Below, one piece after another: positions 1 to 8,533 of a stretch of 11,609 bases of DNA. A program made the translations under genes and the position numbers. This stretch comes from an uncultured Collinsella sp. (GTDB taxonomy: Bacteria; Actinomycetota; Coriobacteriia; Coriobacteriales; Coriobacteriaceae): assembly GCA_900554585.1 (NCBI GenBank), contig USHS01000022.1, forward strand, positions 1-11,609, read 5' to 3'. The notes below the pieces were generated by a model. That model did not search any database, was not told the origin of the DNA, and saw only the letters and a program-made list of their open reading frames with translations. Position 1 is the first letter of the stretch, and the number at the start of each line of letters is the position of its first letter.

Positions 1-1803
<1,803 letters not shown>

Positions 1804-1808
1804 AGGGC

Positions 1809-3407
1809 TTAGTTCTCCTCTGATCCAGTCGTATCGGCATGGTGCTTGGCCATGAACTGCTGCTTGAAGTCACCGATAACGCGCAGGAGCTCAGCCTTGG
1901 TGTCATCGTCGATCTTCTTGGCGCGAACCTTATCGAGCAGCGAGCCAAAGCCGTTGTCCAGGTACTCGATAAGCTCAGCGCGGAAAGGCAGCACGTCGGC
2001 GATCTCCAGGTCGTCCAGGAAGCCCTCGTTGCCTGCAAACAGAACTGCAATCTGCTCGCCAACCTCAAACGGCTTGTAGCGCGGCTGCTTAAGGAGCTCA
2101 GTCATGCGAGCGCCGTGGGTAAGCTGCTTTTGCGTGGCCTCGTCGAGGTCGGAGCCGAACTGCGTAAAGCCGGCGAGCTCCTGGTACGAAGCGAGGTCCA
2201 GACGGAGGTTGCCGGCGACCTGCTTCATGGCCTTGGTCTGTGCGTCGCCACCGACGCGGGACACGGAGATACCCACGTCGACTGCCGGGCGCTGGCCCTG
2301 GAAGAAGAGCTCGGACTGCAGGTAGATCTGCCCATCGGAAATGGAAATGACGTTGGTCGGAATGTAGGCCGAGACGTCGCCGTCCTGGGTCTCGATGATC
2401 GGCAGAGCCGTCATGGAGCCGTAACCGTTCTTCTTGGACATCTTGACGGCACGCTCGAGCAGACGAGAGTGCAGGTAGAAGATGTCGCCAGGATAGGCCT
2501 CGCGTCCGGGCGGACGATGCAGCGTCAGCGACATCTGACGGTAGGCCACAGCCTGCTTGGACAGGTCGTCGTAGATGACGAGCACGTGGCCGCCGGGGTT
2601 GGTCTCGCTGGCGGGCTTGCCGTCCTCGCCGTTGTACATGAAGAACTCGCCGATAGCGGCACCGGCCATAGGCGCGATGTACTGCATAGGGGCGGAATCG
2701 GCAGCGGTGGCCGAAACGATAATGGTGTAGTCGAGCGCACCGTGCTGAGCGAGGGTCTCGCGGATGTTGGCAACCGTGGAGGCCTTCTGGCCGATGGCAA
2801 CATAGATGCAGACCATGCCCTTGCCGCGCTGATTGAGGATAGCGTCGATGGCAATGGCGGTCTTACCGGTCTTACGATCGCCGATGATGAGCTCACGCTG
2901 ACCACGGCCGATAGGCACCATGGAGTCGATGGCGAACAGACCGGTCTGAACCGGCTCGCACACCGGGGTACGGTCGATGACGCCGGGGGCCTTGAACTCG
3001 ATGGGGCGACGATGCGTGGCGACGATGTCACCCAGGCCGTCGATAGGCTGGCCGAGCGGATTGACGACGCGGCCGAGCATGGCGCGGCTCACGGGGATAT
3101 CCATAATGCGGCCAGTGGTGCGGCACTCGTCGCCTTCCTTGATGGAGTCGACGGCACCGAACAGAACGGCGCCGACCTCGTCACGGTCAAGGTTCTGGGC
3201 AAGGCCGAAGACGGTCTCACCGGTATCGGAGCTCTTGAACTCCAGAAGCTCGCCTGCCATGGCGCTCTTGAGGCCGGAGACGCGAGCGATGCCGTCGCCT
3301 ACCTCGTCGACCGTTGAAACCTCATGCGTATCGACCGTCGCGGAGAGGCTCGTGAGCTGCTCCTGCAGTTTCTTGGCGATATCCTGGGCATTGAGGGTTT
3401 CGGACAT
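1809..3407 (-). CDS. atpA: F1 ATP synthase subunit alpha
   Basis: Non-catalytic nucleotide-binding subunit that alternates with beta in the F1 hexamer. The 532 residues are slightly longer than the usual 500-515. The P-loop GDRKTGKT is at residues 176-183, [14 protein letters not shown] at about 278-291, and SVSRVG carries the arginine finger at about Arg384. The N-terminal helix (about 1-25), which binds delta in the known enzymes, is present. A hydrophilic insert of roughly 11 residues (about 261-272, [12 protein letters not shown]) sits just before the HVLVIYDD strand, where most homologues go directly from MYNG to the strand. The ATG overlaps the atpH stop (TAATG) behind a GGAGGTGAA ribosome binding site. 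Identity is certain. Confidence 0.98.
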   Translation of the reverse strand: MSETLNAQDIAKKLQEQLTSLSATVDTHEVSTVDEVGDGIARVSGLKSAMAGELLEFKSSDTGETVFGLAQNLDRDEVGAVLFGAVDSIKEGDECRTTGRIMDIPVSRAMLGRVVNPLGQPIDGLGDIVATHRRPIEFKAPGVIDRTPVCEPVQTGLFAIDSMVPIGRGQRELIIGDRKTGKTAIAIDAILNQRGKGMVCIYVAIGQKASTVANIRETLAQHGALDYTIIVSATAADSAPMQYIAPMAGAAIGEFFMYNGEDGKPASETNPGGHVLVIYDDLSKQAVAYRQMSLTLHRPPGREAYPGDIFYLHSRLLERAVKMSKKNGYGSMTALPIIETQDGDVSAYIPTNVISISDGQIYLQSELFFQGQRPAVDVGISVSRVGGDAQTKAMKQVAGNLRLDLASYQELAGFTQFGSDLDEATQKQLTHGARMTELLKQPRYKPFEVGEQIAVLFAGNEGFLDDLEIADVLPFRAELIEYLDNGFGSLLDKVRAKKIDDDTKAELLRVIGDFKQQFMAKHHADTTGSEEN

Positions 3408-3883
3408 TAGGCTTCACCTCCGTACGAATTAGCAGAGTTTGCGAGGGTCTCCTGCGCGATGCGCAGCTGCGTCTTGACGGAAATGTCACGACGCTCGCCG
3501 CGAGCCTCGAGCACCAGGCCGCCCACGATAGACGGGTCGACCTGCTCGATAAGGAATACCTTGCGGCCGAAGTCCTGCTCGCATTTCTTAGTGATGGTTT
3601 GACGCAGCTCGTCGTCGAGCGGGATCGCCGTGGTGACGGTCACGCCCACTACATCCTCGTCTTCCTCGGCAACATACTTAAAGGCAGCTGCCACCTTGGG
3701 AAGAAGGTCGAGCTGGTCGCGCTTGGACATGGTGTCGAGCACGGCGATGATCTCGGGGCTGGCGCTAGCCAGGCGCTCGATCATCTCGAGGTCCTCGAAC
3801 ACATGGTTCTCGGCCTTGGCGGCTTCCAGAAGGGAGCGCGCGTAGGTCTCGAGCACCTTGTCCTGATAGCGGCTAGTCGGCAT
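3407..3883 (-). CDS. atpH: ATP synthase subunit delta, short form
   Basis: Peripheral-stalk subunit that sits on top of F1 and links the alpha N-termini to the b subunits. At 158 residues it is about 20 shorter than the common 175-180. The C-terminal part is canonical: [15 protein letters not shown], then [36 protein letters not shown]. The N-terminal helical domain starts normally ([10 protein letters not shown]) but appears to lack the stretch that usually lies between the central helices, passing from [14 protein letters not shown] directly to [14 protein letters not shown]. The ATG overlaps the end of atpF by 11 bases. Its ribosome binding site is weak, so it probably depends on coupling to atpF. 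There is no sign of a frameshift. Confidence 0.95.
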   Translation of the reverse strand: MPTSRYQDKVLETYARSLLEAAKAENHVFEDLEMIERLASASPEIIAVLDTMSKRDQLDLLPKVAAAFKYVAEEDEDVVGVTVTTAIPLDDELRQTITKKCEQDFGRKVFLIEQVDPSIVGGLVLEARGERRDISVKTQLRIAQETLANSANSYGGEA

Positions 3884-4475
3884 TCAGGCTACCTGCTTCC
3901 TGGATGTAGCGCTCGATGAGCTTCTTCTGCTCGACATCGTCCTCGAGTGCCTCGCCCACGATCTTGGTGGCGACGGCAACGGACAGGTCGGCGATGGAGC
4001 TCGCGGCACCGGCGTAGATGGACTTGCGCTCGTCCTCGACGGTCGTATGGGCCTTGGCGATGATCTCCTCGGCCTCCTTGTGAGCAGCCTCGATGATACG
4101 GGCGCGCTCGGACTCGGCGTCCTTACGGGCCTCGAGAACGATGTCGGCAGCCTGACGACGGGCGTCGGTGACGATCGAGTCGGACTCAGCGCGCTTGGCG
4201 ATAGCCTCCTGCTTGGTCTTCTCGGCCTCGTCGAGGCTCTCCTCGATCTTCTTGCCGCGCTCCTCCATGGTTTTCATGATGCCCGGCAGGGCGACCTTGG
4301 CCAGCACGATCCAGATAATCAGGAAGGCGATAAGCGCCGGGATGAACTCCGCCATCTTAGGGATGAGGATGTCCGCACCGGCAGCGCCGTCCTCGGCGAA
4401 CGCGGAAACCGGCATGAGCAGCGCGGCCGCGGACGCGGAGAGTGCGATCGCGCTCTTCTGGGATGAAAGATTCAT
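3873..4475 (-). CDS. atpF: ATP synthase subunit b with signal-peptide-like N-terminus
   Basis: Membrane-anchored stator subunit whose long helix reaches from Fo to the delta subunit. The 200 residues exceed the usual 155-175. Residues 1-27 look like a signal peptide: a Lys at 7, a hydrophobic core at 9-22, and an Ala-Phe-Ala cleavage-like site followed by acidic residues at 28-29. The true b membrane helix follows at about 43-65 (EFIPALIAFLIIWIVLAKVALPG). A long charged, coiled-coil-prone segment (about 68-155) and the delta-binding C-terminal region complete the protein. The start is supported by GGAGCG ten bases upstream of the ATG. The gene lies 15 bp after atpE and overlaps atpH by 11 bp. 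Whether the leader is cleaved cannot be read from sequence. Confidence 0.96.
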   Translation of the reverse strand: MNLSSQKSAIALSASAAALLMPVSAFAEDGAAGADILIPKMAEFIPALIAFLIIWIVLAKVALPGIMKTMEERGKKIEESLDEAEKTKQEAIAKRAESDSIVTDARRQAADIVLEARKDAESERARIIEAAHKEAEEIIAKAHTTVEDERKSIYAGAASSIADLSVAVATKIVGEALEDDVEQKKLIERYIQEAGSLNAD

Positions 4476-4490
4476 ACTTGACGCTCCGTG

Positions 4491-4685
4491 CTATTTAACG
4501 ATCAGCGCGACAACGAAGCCGATCAGAGCCAGAGCCTCGCCGAAGGCGGAGCCCATGATGAAGACGGTGAACACGCGGCCCTGGACCTCAGGCTGACGGG
4601 CCATAGCACCCGTAGCACCCAGAGCAGACAGGCCGATAGCAAGACCAGCGCCGATAACACCGAGACCGTAACCGATAACTCCCAC
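4491..4685 (-). CDS. atpE: ATP synthase subunit c (proton-binding ring)
   Basis: Hairpin of two membrane helices that oligomerises into the rotor ring of Fo. At 64 residues it is at the short end of the family (about 70-85). Helix 1 has the glycine-rich packing motif (residues 5-26), the polar loop is ARQPE (29-33), and the ion-binding carboxylate is Glu50 in helix 2. The residues that bind sodium in Na+-type rings are absent: the position equivalent to Ile17 is not Gln, and Ala51 follows the Glu instead of Ser or Thr. A proton ring is therefore predicted. The start is GTG. An in-frame TAA nine codons upstream rules out a longer form, and AAAGGAGG precedes it. It is preceded by the only long gap in the operon. 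Confidence 0.97.
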   Translation of the reverse strand: MGVIGYGLGVIGAGLAIGLSALGATGAMARQPEVQGRVFTVFIMGSAFGEALALIGFVVALIVK

Positions 4686-4809
4686 GATTCCTCCTTTGTC
4701 GTGCGTGTCTTATTCCACGCAGGATAACCTTTTTATAACTGCCGGGCTCCATGGGTACGGGCACCGGCGGTTTAACGAATTGCCTTACCATTAAGGCGCG
4801 AACGGAAGA
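4686..4809 (-). promoter_or_regulatory. Long atpE leader within the atp operon
   Basis: This 124-bp space separates atpB from atpE, whereas the other junctions in the operon are overlaps or gaps of at most 15 bp. It ends in an AT-rich stretch and the strongest ribosome binding site seen here, AAAGGAGG at 4690-4697, placed four bases from the GTG. A weak GCCGG/CCGGC dyad occurs in its middle, with no T-run and no convincing promoter. It probably raises translation or stability of the atpE message, because c is needed in about ten copies. That role is inferred from the position and the known E. coli atpE leader. Confidence 0.5.
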
Positions 4810-5613
4810 TTACTCCTCCTCCGCGACCTCCTCTGCCTCGGAGACATACACGGCGGTAAGGACCGTGAAGACGTAAGCCTGGATGGCGCCGACCACAAGC
4901 TCGATCGCATAGATCAGGATGAGGATGGCAAGCCAGGCCAGCGAAGGCAGGGCGCCGACGGCGTGGGCCGCGGAAACCTGCTGAAGCAGCGGTTGCATGA
5001 ACATGCTCGCCATGATGGCGAACGATCCCATGACCACGTGTCCTGCGAACATGTTGCAGAACAGACGGACGGCGAGCGTGATGAGGCGCAGGAAGGTCGA
5101 GAAAAGCTCGACGACCCACACAAGCACGTTCATCGGGAAGCTCACGCCCTGCGGGGCGAGGCTCTTGATGTAGCCGATCACGCCGTGAGCCTTGCATCCG
5201 TAGTAGATGAAGTACACGAAGGCGAAGATGGCGAGCGCGGCGGTGGAGCCGATTGCGCCGGTGCCGGGCTTCATTCCCGGGATCAGGCCGATCATGTTAT
5301 TGATCAGAATGAACAGGAAAAGCGAGCACAGGAACGGGAAGTGCTTCTTCCAGTTCTCACCCACGACGCCCTTGCCGATATCGTTCTCGACGTACTCGAT
5401 GATGTACTCGAAACCGTTGACGAAGAAGCCCTTGGGAACCAGGGTCTGCTTCTTCTTGAACACGGCCAGGACGATCAGGAGCACGATCGTGGAGACGATC
5501 AGCCAAAACGAGTACTGCGTGATGCCGCAGCTCAGATCGCCCACGACAGGGGTGGAGCTGAACTCGCTGACCAGATGATTAATCTCATCAGGCAGCTTTT
5601 CAAAAATTTCCAC
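4810..5613 (-). CDS. atpB: ATP synthase subunit a
   Basis: Fo membrane subunit that forms the two proton half-channels against the c ring. The 267 residues match the family. The essential arginine is Arg183 in LAVRLFCNMFAGH. The final helix holds Gln245 and the conserved stretch TVLTAVYVSEAEE, and the N-terminal half includes INNMIGLIPGMKPGTG. About five to six membrane helices can be drawn. The start is GTG, three bases after the atpI stop, with AAAGGT (GAAAGGTAAGTC) as the ribosome binding site. That fits an operon with close translational coupling to atpI. No unusual feature was found. Confidence 0.98.
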   Translation of the reverse strand: MEIFEKLPDEINHLVSEFSSTPVVGDLSCGITQYSFWLIVSTIVLLIVLAVFKKKQTLVPKGFFVNGFEYIIEYVENDIGKGVVGENWKKHFPFLCSLFLFILINNMIGLIPGMKPGTGAIGSTAALAIFAFVYFIYYGCKAHGVIGYIKSLAPQGVSFPMNVLVWVVELFSTFLRLITLAVRLFCNMFAGHVVMGSFAIMASMFMQPLLQQVSAAHAVGALPSLAWLAILILIYAIELVVGAIQAYVFTVLTAVYVSEAEEVAEEE

Positions 5614-5616
5614 GAC

Positions 5617-5928
5617 TTACCTTTCGACCTCATGAGGATCTCGCAGCGCCTTGGCGACGCGAACCGTGCAGGCGGCCATAAAGACCACGAAGCCGATCGC
5701 CTCGCCCAGGAGGAACATGCGAAATGCCTCTCCGAACAACGCAAACACAACCAAGGTAAAGACGAGCAGGGCGACTGCCGAGACCGCCAGGCTCACCATG
5801 CCCTTGAGCATGTCCGCATTCTGTTTATCGTCAAGAACCGGCTTGAGCGTAAAGACAAAGGGAAGGAAGGCAATTGCGCCCGCGATGGCGCCTGCAACGA
5901 TAGCGAGCAGATCGGCTATCTGAAACAC
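5617..5928 (-). CDS. atpI: AtpI-like small membrane protein (GTG start)
   Basis: A 103-residue membrane protein with three clear hydrophobic segments (about 5-26, 41-65 and 70-92) and charged ends. Being the first gene of the atp operon, three bases before atpB, it is in the usual place of AtpI, a poorly conserved protein implicated in c-ring assembly or Mg2+ handling in other bacteria. Sequence similarity alone is weak, so the name rests mainly on size, topology and position. The reading frame stays open to a TTG at 6003, giving 128 residues. I prefer the GTG at 5928 because the candidate promoter at 5990-6017 overlaps the upstream start, a GCGAGGGAG site precedes the GTG, and the extra 25 residues do not resemble a membrane protein N-terminus. 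Confidence 0.75.
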   Translation of the reverse strand: MFQIADLLAIVAGAIAGAIAFLPFVFTLKPVLDDKQNADMLKGMVSLAVSAVALLVFTLVVFALFGEAFRMFLLGEAIGFVVFMAACTVRVAKALRDPHEVER

Positions 5929-5989
5929 TGGCTCCCTCGCTTTCCTTTTTAACGCCTCACAGCACAGTCCCAGCCAAACATTGGTGACT

Positions 5990-6017
5990 ATTGTACGAGC
6001 CAATCGCTAAAGTACAA
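5990..6017 (-). promoter_or_regulatory. Candidate promoter of the atp operon
   Basis: Reading the minus strand, TTGTAC (6012-6017) and TACAAT (5990-5995) are separated by 16 bp. The -10 matches the consensus at 5 of 6 positions. The -35 matches only the first three bases. It lies directly upstream of atpI and downstream of the upp terminator, where an operon promoter is expected. A start site near 5982 would leave a leader of about 55 bases before the GTG of atpI. Confidence 0.5.
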
Positions 6018-6131
6018 CCGTAAAACAAACGGTTAATACGCACCTGTACGTTTTCTTAAGGCCTTCTTTATGCCGCAGGTACGGTAATACGTTTTTTCGA
6101 ACCCCTCAGCGCAAAACGTCCGTTAACAGAA

Positions 6132-6166
6132 GTGCGCGTGGACGACTTTTGCTCGCCCGCGCGCAC
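6132..6166 (-). terminator. Terminator hairpin downstream of upp
   Basis: On the minus strand the arms GTGCGCG and CGCGCAC enclose a second stem, GGGCGA with TCGTCC (one G-U pair), around a seven-base loop GCAAAAG. A single C/A mismatch separates the two stems, so 13 pairs form in total. The hairpin begins about 43 bases after the upp stop. The tail is only moderately T-rich (TTCTGTT), so it may be an imperfect intrinsic terminator or a 3'-end stabiliser. Confidence 0.65.
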
Positions 6167-6208
6167 CATTTCTTCGTATTTTCGACGTTAGCCGGTATGG
6201 CCCAGAGA

Positions 6209-6856
6209 TTACAGCGTACCGTAGATGCGGTCTCCGGCGTCGCCCAGGCCGGGAACGATGTAGGCGGCCTCGTTGAGATGGTCATCGATGGCGCAGGTAT
6301 AAATATGTACGTCGGGGTCCTTTTCGGTCAGCGACTTGAGGCCCTCGGGCGCGGCGACGATACACAGCATGCGGATATCCTTGACACCGCGCTCGCGCAG
6401 GTAGCTGATGGCCATCTCGGCCGAACCGCCCGTGGCGAGCATGGGGTCGACAACCAGGCAGATGCGCTGGTCGATATCCTTGGGCATCTTGCAGTAATAC
6501 TCATGCGGCTCGTGGGTAACCTCGTCGCGCTCCATACCGATGTGGCCCACGCGAGCGGAGGGTACCAAGTCGAGGATGCCATCGACCATGCCAAGGCCCG
6601 CACGCAGGATAGGAACGATGGCGAGCTTCTTGCCGGCAAGCTGCTTAAACGTGGCAGTGGTGATGGGGGTCTCGACCTCGACGTCTTCCATGGGCAGGTC
6701 GCGCATGGCCTCGTAGCCGTCAAAGAGCGCAAGCTCGCGCACGAGCTGGCGGAACTGGTTGGTGCCAGTGCTCTTGTCGCGCAAGATCGACAGCTTGTGC
6801 TGGACGAGTGGGTGATCGACAAGGGTCACACGGGACGTATCGTAGGTGACGGTCAT
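6209..6856 (-). CDS. upp: Uracil phosphoribosyltransferase
   Basis: Cytoplasmic salvage enzyme that joins uracil to PRPP to give UMP and pyrophosphate. The 215 residues match the family (about 208-212). The PRPP-binding loop [13 protein letters not shown] is at residues 135-147, the conserved ILRAGLGM at 83-90, and the C-terminal uracil-binding segment [12 protein letters not shown] at 203-214. The ATG at 6856 is preceded by AAAGGGGC. It follows glpK by 122 bp and ends in its own hairpin, so it could be a separate unit or the last gene of a tsaC-glpK-upp transcript. I saw no clear promoter in the gap. Confidence 0.97.
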   Translation of the reverse strand: MTVTYDTSRVTLVDHPLVQHKLSILRDKSTGTNQFRQLVRELALFDGYEAMRDLPMEDVEVETPITTATFKQLAGKKLAIVPILRAGLGMVDGILDLVPSARVGHIGMERDEVTHEPHEYYCKMPKDIDQRICLVVDPMLATGGSAEMAISYLRERGVKDIRMLCIVAAPEGLKSLTEKDPDVHIYTCAIDDHLNEAAYIVPGLGDAGDRIYGTL

Positions 6857-6903
6857 GGGTTGATGCCCCTTTCATTGCGGCCGGAAGATGGCCTTGCTGA
6901 CAA

Positions 6904-6932
6904 GGCGCATGGCGACGTTGTTGCCTCGCGCC
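6904..6932 (-). other. Possible leader hairpin upstream of upp
   Basis: In the 122-bp gap between glpK and upp, minus-strand arms GGCGC and GCGCC plus inner arms GGC and GCC form an eight-pair hairpin with a 2x2 internal loop. No T-run follows, so it is not a classical terminator. It lies about 50 bases before the upp ATG and could be a leader structure or an end of the glpK message. An 11-bp palindrome CGAGCAGCTCG lies nearby at 6960-6970. The function of either is unknown. Confidence 0.3.
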
Positions 6933-6978
6933 GTGCATAAGTTTAACGGTTTGTTGTATCGAGCAGCTCGTCGCAACC

Positions 6979-8520
6979 CTACTGAGCGGTGTTGAGCGAA
7001 CGCTTGACGGCATCACGCCAACCAGCGAGGTTGCTCTCACGGCGCTCGGCGGACATGTGAGGATGGAAGACTTTGACGATCTGAGCGTTTTGCTCCAGCT
7101 CCTCCAAATCCTCCCAATAGCCGACGGCAAGGCCCGCCAAGTACGCGGCGCCGATCGCCGTGGTCTCCACCGTCTCGCACTGCAGCACGGGGATATCCAG
7201 CAGATCGGCCTGGAATTGCATGATGAACTCGTTGCGCGAGGCACCGCCATCGACGGACAGGCGCTCAATCGAAAGTCCCACGTCCTGCTCCATGGCGCGC
7301 AGCACGTCATAGCTCTGGTAGGCCATGGACTCGCAAGCCGCACGCACAATGGTCGCGCGACTCGAGGCGCCGGTCAGGCCGCACACGATACCGCGAGCAT
7401 GCGGGTCCCACCAGGGAGCGCCCAGGCCTGCGAAGGCGGGAACGAAGTAGCAGCCCTCGTTGTCGTTAATCGAAGTGGCGAGTTGCGCGGACTCGCTCAC
7501 GCTCGAGATGATGCCCATGTTGTTGCGCAGCCAGTTCATGGTTGAGCCGGCGGCAAAGATAGAACCCTCGAGCGCATAGCTGATCTTGCCGTCCGCGGCG
7601 ATACCGATCGTGGAGACCAAACCGTTCTTGGATTCGACGATCTCGTCGCCGGTGTTCATGAGCATAAAGCAGCCCGTGCCATAGGTGTTTTTGGTCTGGC
7701 CGGGATGGAAGCAGCAGTGGCCGAACAGCGACGCCTGCTGGTCGCCCGCCACGCCCATGATGGGTGGCATGTTGGTCATGATGTCGCTCGCAACGCGGCC
7801 GTAGTCGCCCGAGCTCCAACGAACCTCGGGCATCATGGAACGCGGGACGTCGAAAAGCGCCAGCAGATCGTCGTCCCAATCGAGCGTATGGATATTAAAG
7901 AGCGCGGTGCGGCTGGCATTGGTGTAGTCGGTGGCAAAGACCTGACCGCCGGTGAGGTTGTAGATGAGCCAGGTGTCGATGGTGCCGAACATGAGGTCGC
8001 CCGCCGCCGCGCTCTCACGCGCACCGTCGACGTTATCGAGAATCCACTGCACCTTGGAGGCCGAGAAATACGGGTCGAGCGTAAGCCCCGTGCGGGAGCG
8101 CACCAGTTCTTCTGCGCCCTGCTCGACCAGCTCGTCGATCAGAGGTGCGGTGCGACGGCATTGCCACACGATGGCGTTATAGATGGGTTGGCCGCTTATG
8201 CGGTCCCACACCACCGTGGTCTCGCGCTGGTTGGAGATACCGATGGCGGCGATGCGGTCAGAATGGATGCCGCTCTTAAACTGGACCTCCATCATCACGC
8301 CGATCTGGCTGGCAAGCACCTCCGTGGGATCCTGCTCCACCCAGCCGGGGCGCGGGAAGCTGGTTTTGACGCTACGGCGCGCCTGGGCGACGATGCAGCC
8401 GTACTCGTCGACGATGGTCGCGAGTACCGAGGTGGTGCCGCAGTCGAGCGCCATGATGTAGGAACCGCCAAAGCTAAACGAGGCGTCTTCCATACCCAGG
8501 CTACCTAGATTCAACGACAT
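6979..8520 (-). CDS. glpK: Glycerol kinase (FGGY family), divergent nucleotide loop
   Basis: Phosphorylates glycerol to sn-glycerol 3-phosphate with ATP in the cytoplasm. The 513 residues are near the usual 495-505, plus about 15 extra at the N-terminus. The glycerol-binding residues known from E. coli GlpK are all present: Arg99-Glu100 (NQRET), Trp119 (IVWQCRRT), Tyr151 (DPYFSASK) and Asp260-Gln261 (AGDQQ). KNTYGTGCFM, AGLGAPWWDP and DGGASRN also match the kinase. The first nucleotide loop reads DCGTTSVL (26-33) instead of DQGTTSSR. The His that HPr phosphorylates in many Firmicutes enzymes is not visible in the 235-255 loop. The ATG is preceded by AAAGGTG, 13 bp after the tsaC stop. There is no glpF or glpD in view. 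Glycerol is the likely substrate, but it is not proven. Confidence 0.9.
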   Translation of the reverse strand: MSLNLGSLGMEDASFSFGGSYIMALDCGTTSVLATIVDEYGCIVAQARRSVKTSFPRPGWVEQDPTEVLASQIGVMMEVQFKSGIHSDRIAAIGISNQRETTVVWDRISGQPIYNAIVWQCRRTAPLIDELVEQGAEELVRSRTGLTLDPYFSASKVQWILDNVDGARESAAAGDLMFGTIDTWLIYNLTGGQVFATDYTNASRTALFNIHTLDWDDDLLALFDVPRSMMPEVRWSSGDYGRVASDIMTNMPPIMGVAGDQQASLFGHCCFHPGQTKNTYGTGCFMLMNTGDEIVESKNGLVSTIGIAADGKISYALEGSIFAAGSTMNWLRNNMGIISSVSESAQLATSINDNEGCYFVPAFAGLGAPWWDPHARGIVCGLTGASSRATIVRAACESMAYQSYDVLRAMEQDVGLSIERLSVDGGASRNEFIMQFQADLLDIPVLQCETVETTAIGAAYLAGLAVGYWEDLEELEQNAQIVKVFHPHMSAERRESNLAGWRDAVKRSLNTAQ

Positions 8521-8533
8521 CGCTTACACCTTT

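Larger units (their letters stand above)
5929..6208. other. Intergenic region between upp and the atp operon
   Basis: About 280 bases that separate upp from atpI. On the minus strand it holds first the upp terminator hairpin (6132-6166), then an AT-richer stretch, then the candidate atp promoter (5990-6017). Near the promoter lie a small dyad AACCG-N9-CGGTT (6016-6034), which overlaps the -35 box, and two near-copies of CGTATTA[A]CCG. Any of these could bind a regulator, but none matches a site I recognise. I see no convincing gene here on either strand. Confidence 0.6.

Noticed and set aside
1839..3317. A 492-codon open frame on the plus strand
   Set aside because: It lies exactly opposite atpA. 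High-GC codon bias leaves the opposite strand free of stops; the translation is low-complexity and matches no family.
4588..4791. A 67-codon minus-strand frame spanning the atpE leader
   Set aside because: Most of it is atpE in a different frame, and its start has no ribosome binding site.
4963..5952. A 329-codon plus-strand frame opposite atpB and atpI
   Set aside because: It is a shadow of two certain genes, rich in His, Asp and Glu as expected from antisense of membrane protein codons.
6068..6169. A 33-codon minus-strand frame with ATG at 6169 between upp and atpI
   Set aside because: It runs through the upp terminator hairpin, has no good ribosome binding site, and would need transcription past that hairpin.
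7705..8508. Plus-strand frames opposite glpK, upp and tsaC (also 6149-6940 and 8735-9400)
   Set aside because: They overlap conserved minus-strand genes completely, have no convincing ribosome binding sites, and have no recognisable domains.
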